Part shown: positions 1 through 6,864 of the stretch, piece by piece
Position numbering within the stretch: the stretch's first letter is position 1
Layout of the letters: every line of letters begins with the position of its first letter
Assembly (NCBI RefSeq): GCF_020531985.1
Contig: NZ_JAJAVQ010000002.1
Coordinates: 744,001-808,000, forward strand
Length of the DNA: 64,000 nt
Direction of reading: 5' to 3'
Source: Rheinheimera aquimaris
GTDB lineage: Bacteria; Pseudomonadota; Gammaproteobacteria; Enterobacterales; Alteromonadaceae
Translations under genes and position numbers: made by a program
The notes under the pieces: model-generated
What the model was told of the DNA's origin: nothing
What the model saw: only the letters and a program-made list of their open reading frames with translations
The model's database searches: none

Positions 1-359
1 CCGGCCAGACGTGAATGTTGCACCAGATCGATGACTTCCTGCACGATATCCGGCGACTTGGCATTAGTAGGGTGGATAAGTAGTTCATAGCCGTGCTTGC
101 GGCACGCATCAAGCAAGCCGCGCTGCATATCAATAACATAATACGCATTAGGGTTGTCATAGATGTAACCAATACTGAAAGAACGGCTGCTGGCAAGGTT
201 ACGGGCAGCAGCATTTGGCTGATACTGCAGCTCATTGATAGCTGCCTGTACTTTATCTACCGTATCTTTTCGAACGGAAGGCTCGTTGTTCATGACTCTG
301 GATACCGTTTTAATCGATACCCCGGCGTGACGGGCAACATCATTAATCGTGACTTTCAT
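1..359 (-). CDS. nagR: LacI-family repressor, NagR-like (partial, C-terminus outside window)
   Basis: Reading the minus strand from an ATG at 359-357 gives 119 residues running off the left edge. The protein begins MKVTINDVARHAGVSIKTVS, a typical LacI helix-turn-helix and hinge, followed by RVMNNEPSVRKDTVDKVQ and the hinge element YQPNAAARNLAS. The periplasmic-binding-protein-like sensor domain starts near residue 60 (SIGYIYDN). It lies beside a GlcNAc/chitin utilisation cluster whose promoters carry LacI-type palindromes, so a NagR role (repression relieved by a GlcNAc-derived ligand) is inferred. The HTH family is certain; the ligand is not visible. A promoter containing a degenerate operator lies upstream, suggesting autoregulation. 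Confidence 0.85.
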   Translation of the reverse strand, partial: MKVTINDVARHAGVSIKTVSRVMNNEPSVRKDTVDKVQAAINELQYQPNAAARNLASSRSFSIGYIYDNPNAYYVIDMQRGLLDACRKHGYELLIHPTNAKSPDIVQEVIDLVQHSRLA

Positions 360-420
360 ACTGTAAATCCGCCCCGGAAAATGGACACAGCGCTGAACAA
401 ACTCCCTTGTCAGCTACACC

Positions 421-448
421 TTAGTATAAAAATGACAACGCTGGTCAA
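421..448 (-). promoter_or_regulatory. nagR promoter with degenerate NagR operator
   Basis: On the minus strand TTGACC (448-443) and TACTAA (426-421) are 16 bp apart and point at nagR. The 18-bp operator window 431-448 has a perfect left half-site (AATGACAACG) and a right half shifted by one base (CTGGTCAA). The half-site lies between -35 and -10, a position suited to autorepression. The operator match is weaker than at the other four sites. Confidence 0.45.
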
Positions 449-705
449 TAATTAGATTGTTTTAAACTAATGGATACCTTTTTTTTGCTGCAACGGCAAA
501 TACTAATTTAAAAAATATCGGTTTATTTATACAACTAAAAGACTCACTCTCGTTGTTTATTTTATTAAGTTTTTGAATTTAATTGTTTTTATTTTATTTT
601 TTGTGATGTGGTAAATAGTTATCAACTTGTATGCTTTACCATCTGTAGTCAAAGTCCTGTTCAGACTTACTTACAAAATTCGTTTAAATTTTCATCGAAT
701 CTGGT

Positions 706-759
706 TTGCAAAGGGAATTTTTTTTGTGTATGTTGAAGTTTAATGACAGCGTTGTCATT
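706..759 (+). promoter_or_regulatory. TonB-receptor promoter with NagR-type operator
   Basis: TTGCAA (706-711) and TATGTT (729-734) are separated by 17 bp. They are followed 7 bp later by AATGACAGCGTTGTCATT (742-759), an 18-bp palindrome with a CpG centre of the kind LacI-family proteins bind. It covers the expected transcription start. The same palindrome recurs at four other promoters in the GlcNAc cluster. Confidence 0.7.
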
Positions 760-812
760 GAGTGTCCGGGAAGTTCGACAATAAAATCAGAGAACAGGAA
801 TGGGAGAAGCAT

Positions 813-3491
813 ATGCAGCACAATAAAATAAATAAATGTGCCTTAGCAGTGAAATTGGGTTTGTTAGTTGGCAGTGCGGTGTTAACCATGCCAGCTCTGG
901 CCCAGGAAGAAGTGGCTAAAGAAGAACAGGTAGAAGTCATTGAGATTCGTGGTATTCGCGCGTCTCAGGAAGCTAACTTAAATGCCAAGCGATTTTCAAA
1001 TGCAGTTGTCGATGTAGTAACAGCGGAAGATATTGGCAAGTTTCCGGATAAGAACGTCGCAGAGTCTCTATCTCGCATTACCGGCGTGGGTGTCAGCCGC
1101 GAGTTTGGTGAAGGCGAAAAAATTACTGTTCGTGGTGCCAGCTCTTCTACCAATAGAACTTTACTGAATGGTCAAACCGTAGCAACGGCCGATTGGTTTA
1201 TCCTGGATAACCCTGGCCGTAGTTTTAACTATACTATGCTGCCGTCTGCCTTAGTGTCAGACCTGGAAGTGTATAAGTCGCCGTTGGCGAGTATTGATGA
1301 AGGCTCTATTGGTGGTACTGTTATTCTGCGTACCCGTAAGCCTTTGTCAATGGATGCAAATTCAATAAATATTTCTCTTGAGGGCCAGTACTCCGAATCT
1401 TCTGAGAAATGGGATCCGCAAGTTTCAGGTATGTATTCCTGGAAAAACGATGCTGAAAGCTTCGGTGTTCTGGTGTCAGCTATCAAGCAAGACCGTAAAG
1501 TGGTGCGTGAGGGTATTGAAGTGCTTGGTTGGCCGACAAACCCTGCGCTTGATGAAAAAGTACCGAGCCACATAGGGGTACCACGTTTTGAGCAGGATCG
1601 TGAGCGTGAAACCTTATTCCTATCCTTGCAGGCGCGACCAAATGACAATCTGGATATGGTTCTGAATGTTTTAGACTCTAAAGTCGATGCCAACAACCAA
1701 AACCAGAACTGGCTGATTTTTGTTAATAATAATGCTGCGTCATTAACCAACACAGTGATTGAGGATGGCAGCGTCGTTGCTGGCGAAGTCGCATCCGGAG
1801 GCACCGCAGCCTACAATTTTATTAACCGCGTATCGTCGACTGAAACCCGTTCAATAGATTTTGATTTGAACTACAGTGCAGAGTCATTTGAATTACATAC
1901 TCAAGTGGGTCATACCAAAGCCAAAGGTGGTACTTACCGTGAAACATCCTGGGAATATGGTACTCCGGCTGACTTGACAGGTTATACCTTTGACTTGCGC
2001 GGTGGCACACCTTCGGCTTCAACGACCATTGATGCTTCTGACCCAACGCAGTTCCGTCCAGGCTGGATTTGGGGTGGTGAGAAACCGACGACAGATGAAG
2101 AGACATATGCTCAGTTTGATTTCAATATTCCGGTACAAAAAGGTGCTTTTACAGCGGTTAAAACCGGTGCTAAGTACCGTATGGCTGAGCGGACCCAGGA
2201 TCGCGTAGCGTACAGTTGGCATGGTCCGCAAACTATGACTGGTAATGAAGACGTTGCTGGCAGTTATTTAGATCATATTTTTGCAACTTGTTATGACTGG
2301 GCACAGTGCGGTTTGTTTAACGGTACTGTCAATATTGATGCTGTCGTAAATGGTAATATGACGCAACAATTGGCACACAACCGGGCCGCGATGGAGCAAA
2401 TTGCTTTTGTTGGTCTGGATGGCGTACCGGCCGATTTCGCAAAGTCACTGAACCTTCCGGAGATTTGGAGTGTTGAAGAAGACATTCTGGCGTTGTATGT
2501 GCAGGGTGATTTTGAGGGCGAAGGCTTTAGAGGGAATATCGGCGTTCGTTATGTTGACACCCAACAAACCTCTGGCGGATATGAGTTCTCTGGCGATTCA
2601 TGGGGATTACTGACCTATGATCGTGAGTGGCTGACACCTGAATATCTGGCATGGGTTGAAACTGATAATGATTATGCAGAAGTATTGCCAAGTCTGAATA
2701 TTGCATTTGATTTGAGTGAAGAGCAGATCCTGAGGTTCGGTGCCGCGCGCGTTATGGCCCGGCAAGATTGGAACAACATTTCCTCGTCAATTACCTATGG
2801 CTCTCTGGATGTTGCCCAGCCGACAGGCAGTGCCAGTAATCCACATCTGATGCCACAAATTGCTGACCAATTTGATTTGTCGTGGGAGTGGTACTTTGAT
2901 GCTTCTTCTTTGCTGGCTGTGACGTATTTCCACAAAGATGTAAAGAGCTATCGTAGCTTCTCGACTTTTGTTGACGAGCGTTACTGGGAAGAAGGCGAAG
3001 AGTGGGTTGACGTGACCTTTACCCGGCCGGAGAATGGCCCTGGTGGTAAAACCGATGGCTTCGAGGTGAGCTATCAGCAGGCATTTGGTGATTTTGGTGT
3101 GAGTGCTAACTACACTTACACCAACGCCGAACGTGATGAAGCTCGTGATTTGACTAAGCCTGGTTCAGGTTTGGTTGAGGGAACATCCCGTCATATGGCG
3201 AACGCCAGTGTGTACTACGAGACGGACAAAATCAGTGCCCGGTTAATGTATAACTACCGCACTGAGTGGTATAAAGGCCTTCATTACAATGGTGATGAAC
3301 TGTGGAATGACAGTTACGGCCAGCTTGACGCCAGCATTGGTTACAACCTAACGGACAATATTACGTTGTCGTTTGAAGCTGTGAATTTAACCAACGAGGA
3401 AGTGGTTGAATTTAACACCGATAAAGCCCGCCTGTTCTCTATCTATGAAAACGGCAGACGCTTTGTGGCAGGTGTTAGGATGAATTTCTAA
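813..3491 (+). CDS. TonB-dependent receptor, chitooligosaccharide/GlcNAc uptake (predicted)
   Basis: An outer-membrane beta-barrel receptor of 892 residues. An upstream GTG at 762 is open, but the ATG at 813 has a good Shine-Dalgarno (GGGAGAAG) and starts a clean signal peptide ending ...MPALAQ. A TonB-box-like stretch (EVIEIRGIRASQEAN) precedes the plug domain, which contains VVDVVTAEDIGKFPDKNVAE and ITVRGASS, typical of the Xanthomonas/Caulobacter carbohydrate-receptor subfamily. The barrel ends in an aromatic C-terminus (FVAGVRMNF). It is preceded by a NagR-type operator and sits in a GlcNAc cluster, so the likely cargo is chitin oligosaccharides. Cargo is inferred from context; the receptor family is clear. 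Confidence 0.9.
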   Translation: MQHNKINKCALAVKLGLLVGSAVLTMPALAQEEVAKEEQVEVIEIRGIRASQEANLNAKRFSNAVVDVVTAEDIGKFPDKNVAESLSRITGVGVSREFGEGEKITVRGASSSTNRTLLNGQTVATADWFILDNPGRSFNYTMLPSALVSDLEVYKSPLASIDEGSIGGTVILRTRKPLSMDANSINISLEGQYSESSEKWDPQVSGMYSWKNDAESFGVLVSAIKQDRKVVREGIEVLGWPTNPALDEKVPSHIGVPRFEQDRERETLFLSLQARPNDNLDMVLNVLDSKVDANNQNQNWLIFVNNNAASLTNTVIEDGSVVAGEVASGGTAAYNFINRVSSTETRSIDFDLNYSAESFELHTQVGHTKAKGGTYRETSWEYGTPADLTGYTFDLRGGTPSASTTIDASDPTQFRPGWIWGGEKPTTDEETYAQFDFNIPVQKGAFTAVKTGAKYRMAERTQDRVAYSWHGPQTMTGNEDVAGSYLDHIFATCYDWAQCGLFNGTVNIDAVVNGNMTQQLAHNRAAMEQIAFVGLDGVPADFAKSLNLPEIWSVEEDILALYVQGDFEGEGFRGNIGVRYVDTQQTSGGYEFSGDSWGLLTYDREWLTPEYLAWVETDNDYAEVLPSLNIAFDLSEEQILRFGAARVMARQDWNNISSSITYGSLDVAQPTGSASNPHLMPQIADQFDLSWEWYFDASSLLAVTYFHKDVKSYRSFSTFVDERYWEEGEEWVDVTFTRPENGPGGKTDGFEVSYQQAFGDFGVSANYTYTNAERDEARDLTKPGSGLVEGTSRHMANASVYYETDKISARLMYNYRTEWYKGLHYNGDELWNDSYGQLDASIGYNLTDNITLSFEAVNLTNEEVVEFNTDKARLFSIYENGRRFVAGVRMNF

Positions 3492-3515
3492 CGATCGTAG
3501 ACCGAGCTGTACTGT

Positions 3516-3553
3516 AAAGGCTGGTTTTGCATAGCATTACCAGCCTTTATGTT
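3516..3553 (+). terminator. Hairpin after TonB receptor (terminator or attenuator)
   Basis: AAAGGCTGG (3516-3524) pairs perfectly with CCAGCCTTT (3540-3548) around a 15-nt loop, followed by ATGTTTTG. The U-tract is weak, so it may only partly stop transcription before the cupin gene, whose start lies 24 nt further on. That would lower cupin expression relative to the receptor. Confidence 0.5.
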
Positions 3554-3576
3554 TTGTGTTAATCAGGGGGGAATTA

Positions 3577-4590
3577 ATGGCGGCGGTTGCAGAGTATTTT
3601 GATGTGGATAAGAGCCAGTTCTGGCAGCAAATTATACCGTCTCATCAGCCGGCGATATTGCGACAGGCTGTAAAGCACTGGCCCAGTGTGGTAGCGGCCG
3701 GTAAGTCTGACTTATTGCTGCAAGAATACTTTGCCGGGTTAGAAAGTCGGAAGGAGGTTAACACCATATTGGCTCACCCTGATACAAAAGGACGACTAAC
3801 CTATAATGATACCCTGACGGGTTTTAACTTTGAACGCCAGAAAGCTCCTGTGACAGCAGTGCTGAATGAGTTGCGCCGTATTGCCGGAAAAAAAGATGCA
3901 TTGCATATCGCGGTGCAAAGTGCCCGCACAGATGTCTGCTTACCCGAGTTTAGCAACCAGAATGTGATGCCTTTGCTGGATACTGATGTTGTACCTAGAA
4001 TTTGGGCAGGAAATAAGATTGTGGTACCCGCACATTTTGACGATGCTGATAATCTGGCTTGCGTGGTTGCAGGAAAGAGGCGATTCACGTTGTTTCCACC
4101 TGATCAGGTCTCCAATCTGTATATTGGGCCGCTGGATTTTACGCCTGCCGGTGCACCGGTTAGCCTGGTTGATATAACCGCGCCTGATATGACTAAATTT
4201 CCGAGATTCGAGCAAGCGTTAGAGCAAGCGCAAATTGCTGAGCTGGAGCCGGGAGATGTGTTATTCATTCCGGCGCTATGGTGGCACCATGTAGAATCTC
4301 TATCTGCCGTAAATGTTCTGATTAACTACTGGTGGGGTGGTTCGCTGGCCGATGACACGAACAAAGCTTCGCCGTTTGACAGCTTGTTACATACCTTGTT
4401 GACAATTAAGCAGCTACCGGAGCATCAACGCAAACACTGGCAAGCACTGTTTGGACACTTTGTGTTTCATGATGCGTCAGACCCGTGCTCTCATTTACCT
4501 AAAGGCTGCGGTAGTGTGCAGGGGGAACTGACTGAGCCACGTAAGGAAAAAATCGTCGATTGGTTGCAAAGTCAGATAAAGCATTTGTAA
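3577..4590 (+). CDS. Cupin-like (JmjC/Cupin_8) dioxygenase-family protein
   Basis: A 337-residue protein whose second half carries a JmjC-type cupin: VPAHFDDADNLACVVAGKRR gives the HxD pair, GKRRFTLFPPDQ is the usual oxoglutarate-side motif, and the distal histidine is in FIPALWWHHVESL. This is the fold of Fe(II)/2-oxoglutarate hydroxylases; no substrate can be named. The ATG at 3577 has a strong Shine-Dalgarno (AGGGGGG); an open upstream extension from 3556 lacks one. Cupin_8 proteins are recurrent partners of carbohydrate TonB receptors and SapC proteins in related bacteria, which agrees with the location here. It lies downstream of the receptor in the same direction and ends 3 bp from the convergent permease gene. 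Confidence 0.8.
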   Translation: MAAVAEYFDVDKSQFWQQIIPSHQPAILRQAVKHWPSVVAAGKSDLLLQEYFAGLESRKEVNTILAHPDTKGRLTYNDTLTGFNFERQKAPVTAVLNELRRIAGKKDALHIAVQSARTDVCLPEFSNQNVMPLLDTDVVPRIWAGNKIVVPAHFDDADNLACVVAGKRRFTLFPPDQVSNLYIGPLDFTPAGAPVSLVDITAPDMTKFPRFEQALEQAQIAELEPGDVLFIPALWWHHVESLSAVNVLINYWWGGSLADDTNKASPFDSLLHTLLTIKQLPEHQRKHWQALFGHFVFHDASDPCSHLPKGCGSVQGELTEPRKEKIVDWLQSQIKHL

Positions 4591-4593
4591 CGA

Positions 4594-5601
4594 CTAGTAA
4601 GCGGGCTGAGGACGTTCTCCTGCCAGTTTCGTTCCCCAGTGTCGAAGTCGCTCAAAACCCAGCAGGCACAGAGCTACCGCCAGCACTGACACTGCTATAC
4701 CAGTAATGCCGAGCTGTGCGCTTTCTGAATGTATTGTCCAGACAAACTGCAGTACGCATAAAAACGCTACCACGACGAGGGTAGGCTTGCGGCCAATCAG
4801 CGCGACAATATAGGCACCCAATGGTGCGCCAAGTGCTACCACCGGCGCGGCAGCCAGCCAGTTTTCAAACACTCCCGGTTGCATACCGGTTGTGAGGTTT
4901 TTTACCACCACGCCCAGTACTGAGGTAAAAGCCATTATAATGACCGAAGTTGGGATCGCGATTTTAAGGTCGGTGCGACAAAGCAATACCAGGGCGGTGT
5001 ATAGCACCATATCAATGCCAACGCCGGTAACCGATGCGACGGTAGCGCCCGAAAATAACCCAATCCAGCAGCCTACTTTGAAGTCCCATTTCTCGTTAAA
5101 TTCTGTCATGCCGCTGTGGCTGGCAATTTCATTGATACGGTACAAATGCAGAATACCGAAGCTGGCCCAAACAACGGCAAATATCAGTTTAATCCACAGC
5201 CCGGGAATGTAAGGTGCGATAAACCAGATCCCCAGCGGCGTGCCAACCAGGCTGCCCAATATTGCGCCGTTCAGCATTGCCCACGCCACAGGTTGGCGCC
5301 TCGCCAGGATGAAAATACTGGCACTTGTCATACCTATGGCTTGCACGGCAAAACTGAAATCCCGGCCCAGCGTGGCCGGTTGCTCAAACAGCAGTACCAG
5401 AACCGGAAAGCCGACTGTACCACCACCCATTGGCGTGGAACCTGCCGCATAGCTACCAATCGCCATCGCCGCGGCTATTGGCCAGTGTGCTTTAGCCTCA
5501 GGCCACAAACCTAAGCCCAGCACCAGATAAAGCCAGACGGAATAAAAGCCTGCTAGCCATAACAACCAAAGCCAAAGAAAAGTTCGCCGTTGTTGCTGCA
5601 C
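4594..5601 (-). CDS. TauE/SafE-family membrane permease in the GlcNAc regulon
   Basis: A 335-residue integral membrane protein with about eight hydrophobic segments. It has the family's glycine-rich motif near the first helices (GSYAAGSTPMGGGTVGFPVL) and a second-half repeat (GLFSGATVASVTGVGIDMVL). TauE/SafE members export sulfite, sulfoacetate or other small anions; the substrate here is unknown. The start is a GTG with an AAGGAT Shine-Dalgarno about 9 bp upstream. A NagR-type palindrome lies 24 bp upstream of the start, so the gene probably responds to GlcNAc, which is unusual for this family. Confidence 0.75.
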   Translation of the reverse strand: MQQQRRTFLWLWLLWLAGFYSVWLYLVLGLGLWPEAKAHWPIAAAMAIGSYAAGSTPMGGGTVGFPVLVLLFEQPATLGRDFSFAVQAIGMTSASIFILARRQPVAWAMLNGAILGSLVGTPLGIWFIAPYIPGLWIKLIFAVVWASFGILHLYRINEIASHSGMTEFNEKWDFKVGCWIGLFSGATVASVTGVGIDMVLYTALVLLCRTDLKIAIPTSVIIMAFTSVLGVVVKNLTTGMQPGVFENWLAAAPVVALGAPLGAYIVALIGRKPTLVVVAFLCVLQFVWTIHSESAQLGITGIAVSVLAVALCLLGFERLRHWGTKLAGERPQPAY

Positions 5602-5624
5602 TGCTTTTTATCCTTATTATTGTG

Positions 5625-5642
5625 TAAGACAGCGTTGTCACG
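5625..5642 (-). promoter_or_regulatory. NagR-type operator upstream of TauE-like gene
   Basis: TAAGACAGCGTTGTCACG keeps the GACAGCGTTGTC core of the operator at 742-759 but has changed flanks. On the minus strand it directly follows an AT-rich -10-like TAATAAT, so it should block the TauE-like promoter. It is also about 200 bp before sapC on the plus strand and could affect that gene. Confidence 0.6.
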
Positions 5643-5747
5643 GATTATTAATGCAGAAAAACCCTAACAGTTATAGTGTTTTGTCGCCGGCTAACGCATT
5701 CTGTGTTTTAACCTTGTTGATCCTGTTGTCAACTTAGCGCATGATAA

Positions 5748-5806
5748 GGCCGCACTGCTGATGGTACAAGGGGTGAGCAACTTGAACAACGGTGCGGCCA
5801 TCAGCA
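5748..5806 (+). other. Interleaved inverted repeats in the sapC leader
   Basis: GGCCGCAC (5748-5755) is complementary to GTGCGGCC (5792-5799), and TGCTGATGG (5756-5764) is complementary to CCATCAGCA (5798-5806). The order A-B-A'-B' allows either two mutually exclusive hairpins or a pseudoknot in the RNA just ahead of sapC. A 25-codon frame from ATG 5761 to TAG 5838 overlaps it and ends 3 nt before sapC. It has no clear Shine-Dalgarno and is not called as a gene. Confidence 0.35.
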
Positions 5807-5841
5807 CTTTTCAAATTCCAGAACAGAACAAAGAGTAGTTT

Positions 5842-6549
5842 ATGACTTCAACACCAAAAATTGTGCCATTAAATAAAGAACAGCACGCAGCAACAAAAAT
5901 TAATAATAACAATGCCTTTTCTCATATCGACGGTGAGCACTTAGTGCCGGTTGTAGTGCACGAGTTTGTCGTAGCAGGTGCAGAGTTTCCTATTGTATTT
6001 GTAAAGAACAACGATAATTTTCAACCGGTTGCGATGCTCGGTTTAGCTGTAAAACAAAACCTGTTCCTGCAGGACAATCAATGGCAAGCCCTTTATGTGC
6101 CGCGTGCCGTTCGCAACTATCCGTTGATGCTGGTACAGGAAAAGCAAGACAGCGAGCGTTTGCTGTTAGCTCTGGACGAGAATTCAGAGCGCGTGGGTGA
6201 AAACGAGGGCCATGCGCTGTTTAATGAAGATGGCAGTGAAAGTGAGTTTTTAGCGCATCGCAAAAAACTGATGTCTGAATATGTTGATATGGGCGTAATT
6301 ACCCGTAACTTCATTGCTAAGTTGCAAAGCCTGGATTTAATCACCGAGCAAACGTTGACCTTGAATATTAACGGTGAAGAGCGCCGGATTAACGGTATTC
6401 ACCTGATTGATGAGAAAAAGCTTAATGAGCTAAGTGATGAAGTGTTTCTAGACCTGCGTAAGAGTGGTTATTTGACTGCTATCTATGCTCAGCTGATGTC
6501 ATTGCAGCACACGCAAAAGCTGGTCAAAAAAGTAGCTGAAGCCAGTTAA
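5842..6549 (+). CDS. SapC-family protein
   Basis: A 235-residue protein without a signal peptide. It matches the SapC family in its pattern: an N-terminal block (HLVPVVVHEFVVAGAEFPIVF), a conserved core (WQALYVPRAVRNYPLML), an acidic segment with FNEDGSES, and a C-terminal LSDEVFLDLRKSGYLTAIYA. SapC was first described with Campylobacter S-layer secretion, but in proteobacteria it mostly accompanies TonB receptors for carbohydrates, usually with cupin proteins and tryptophan-halogenase-like proteins. The halogenase-like partner is not present here. The biochemical role is unknown. Confidence 0.8.
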   Translation: MTSTPKIVPLNKEQHAATKINNNNAFSHIDGEHLVPVVVHEFVVAGAEFPIVFVKNNDNFQPVAMLGLAVKQNLFLQDNQWQALYVPRAVRNYPLMLVQEKQDSERLLLALDENSERVGENEGHALFNEDGSESEFLAHRKKLMSEYVDMGVITRNFIAKLQSLDLITEQTLTLNINGEERRINGIHLIDEKKLNELSDEVFLDLRKSGYLTAIYAQLMSLQHTQKLVKKVAEAS

Positions 6550-6560
6550 TCACTGAGCAA

Positions 6561-6593
6561 CATGGTAACGGTTATCTGCCGTTACCATGTTCA
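6561..6593 (+). terminator. Hairpin after sapC
   Basis: CATGGTAACGG (6561-6571) pairs perfectly with CCGTTACCATG (6579-6589) around a 7-nt loop, 12 nt after the sapC stop. There is only a weak T-rich tail (TTCATTT), so it may protect the 3' end rather than fully terminate. Confidence 0.55.
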
Positions 6594-6629
6594 TTTCCCA
6601 TCTCCTGCCAGAAAAATTTCATAATTCAG

Positions 6630-6680
6630 TTGATTTGATTAAAAAATGTTCATAGTATAGAAAATGACAACGTTGTCATG
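6630..6680 (+). promoter_or_regulatory. Orphan promoter with near-perfect NagR operator
   Basis: TTGATT (6630-6635) and TAGTAT (6653-6658) are spaced 17 bp. They run into AATGACAACGTTGTCATG (6663-6680), whose 16-bp core 6664-6679 is a perfect palindrome and the most symmetrical of the five operators. Layout matches the TonB-receptor promoter. No protein gene starts downstream on the plus strand; the next gene is the convergent chitobiase ending at 6865. Confidence 0.6.
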
Positions 6681-6861
6681 ATGACGTTGTGCGGTTTTCA
6701 TGTGACCGCCGGGATGCAGGCTCTGGCTGATGTCTGCGGATATCTCCCTATTTCAGGCCGCAGGGTAGTTGTTGTGGCCTGAAGCAGTCGACAAGGATGT
6801 TGCTTTTATTTGCCAATCTTTAGGGTGTTTTGCCAGCTAACCCCGGTTAGCTGGCTTTTTT
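6665..6861 (+). ncRNA. Candidate NagR-controlled small RNA
   Basis: Between the orphan operator and a strong terminator lie about 195 nt with no convincing ORF. The only frames are 22 codons from ATG 6714 without a Shine-Dalgarno and 8 codons from about 6798. The RNA would fold: GCGGT (6691-6695) with ACCGC (6705-6709); an 11-bp stem TTCAGGCCGCA (6752-6762) with TGTGGCCTGAA (6773-6783), one G-U pair; and the terminal hairpin. A pyrimidine stretch TCTCCC (6743-6748) is complementary to GGGAGA in the TonB-receptor Shine-Dalgarno (802-807). Existence and function are inferred. Alternatives are a relic promoter of a lost gene or the 3' UTR of sapC. Confidence 0.45.
6832..6861 (+). terminator. Rho-independent terminator (plus strand)
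   Basis: GCCAGCTAAC (6832-6841) and GTTAGCTGGC (6846-6855) form a perfect 10-bp stem with a CCCG tetraloop, followed by TTTTTT (6856-6861). The T-run is only on the right, so it ends plus-strand transcripts (sapC read-through or the candidate small RNA), not the chitobiase on the minus strand. Confidence 0.85.
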
Positions 6862-6864
6862 GTC

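Larger units (their letters stand above)
360..812. other. Divergent intergenic region nagR / TonB receptor
   Basis: This 453-bp gap between two divergent starts is AT-rich in the middle (about 460-640). It holds two copies of the putative NagR operator, one near each gene, and a recognisable sigma70 promoter at each end. No coding sequence was supported; the 120-codon open frame at 93-455 is the antisense of nagR. Nothing further was recognised between 449 and 705. Confidence 0.6.

Noticed and set aside
93-455. 120-codon plus-strand frame
   Set aside because: It is antisense to the partial LacI-family gene, whose HTH is unmistakable on the minus strand.
762-812. Upstream GTG start of the TonB receptor
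   Set aside because: It would add a charged 17-residue tail before a clean signal peptide; the ATG at 813 has the Shine-Dalgarno, and 762 lies only 3 bp after the operator.
1229-1804. 191-codon minus-strand frame within the TonB receptor gene
   Set aside because: Composition is Ser/Arg/Thr-rich with no domain or ribosome site; a typical shadow of a well-supported gene.
5761-5838. 25-codon frame before sapC as a gene
   Set aside because: No clear Shine-Dalgarno and no recognised sequence; kept only as an observation.
6714-6782. 22-codon frame in the candidate small RNA
   Set aside because: No ribosome-binding site, and the hairpin 6752-6783 explains the sequence better. A dual-function RNA cannot be excluded.
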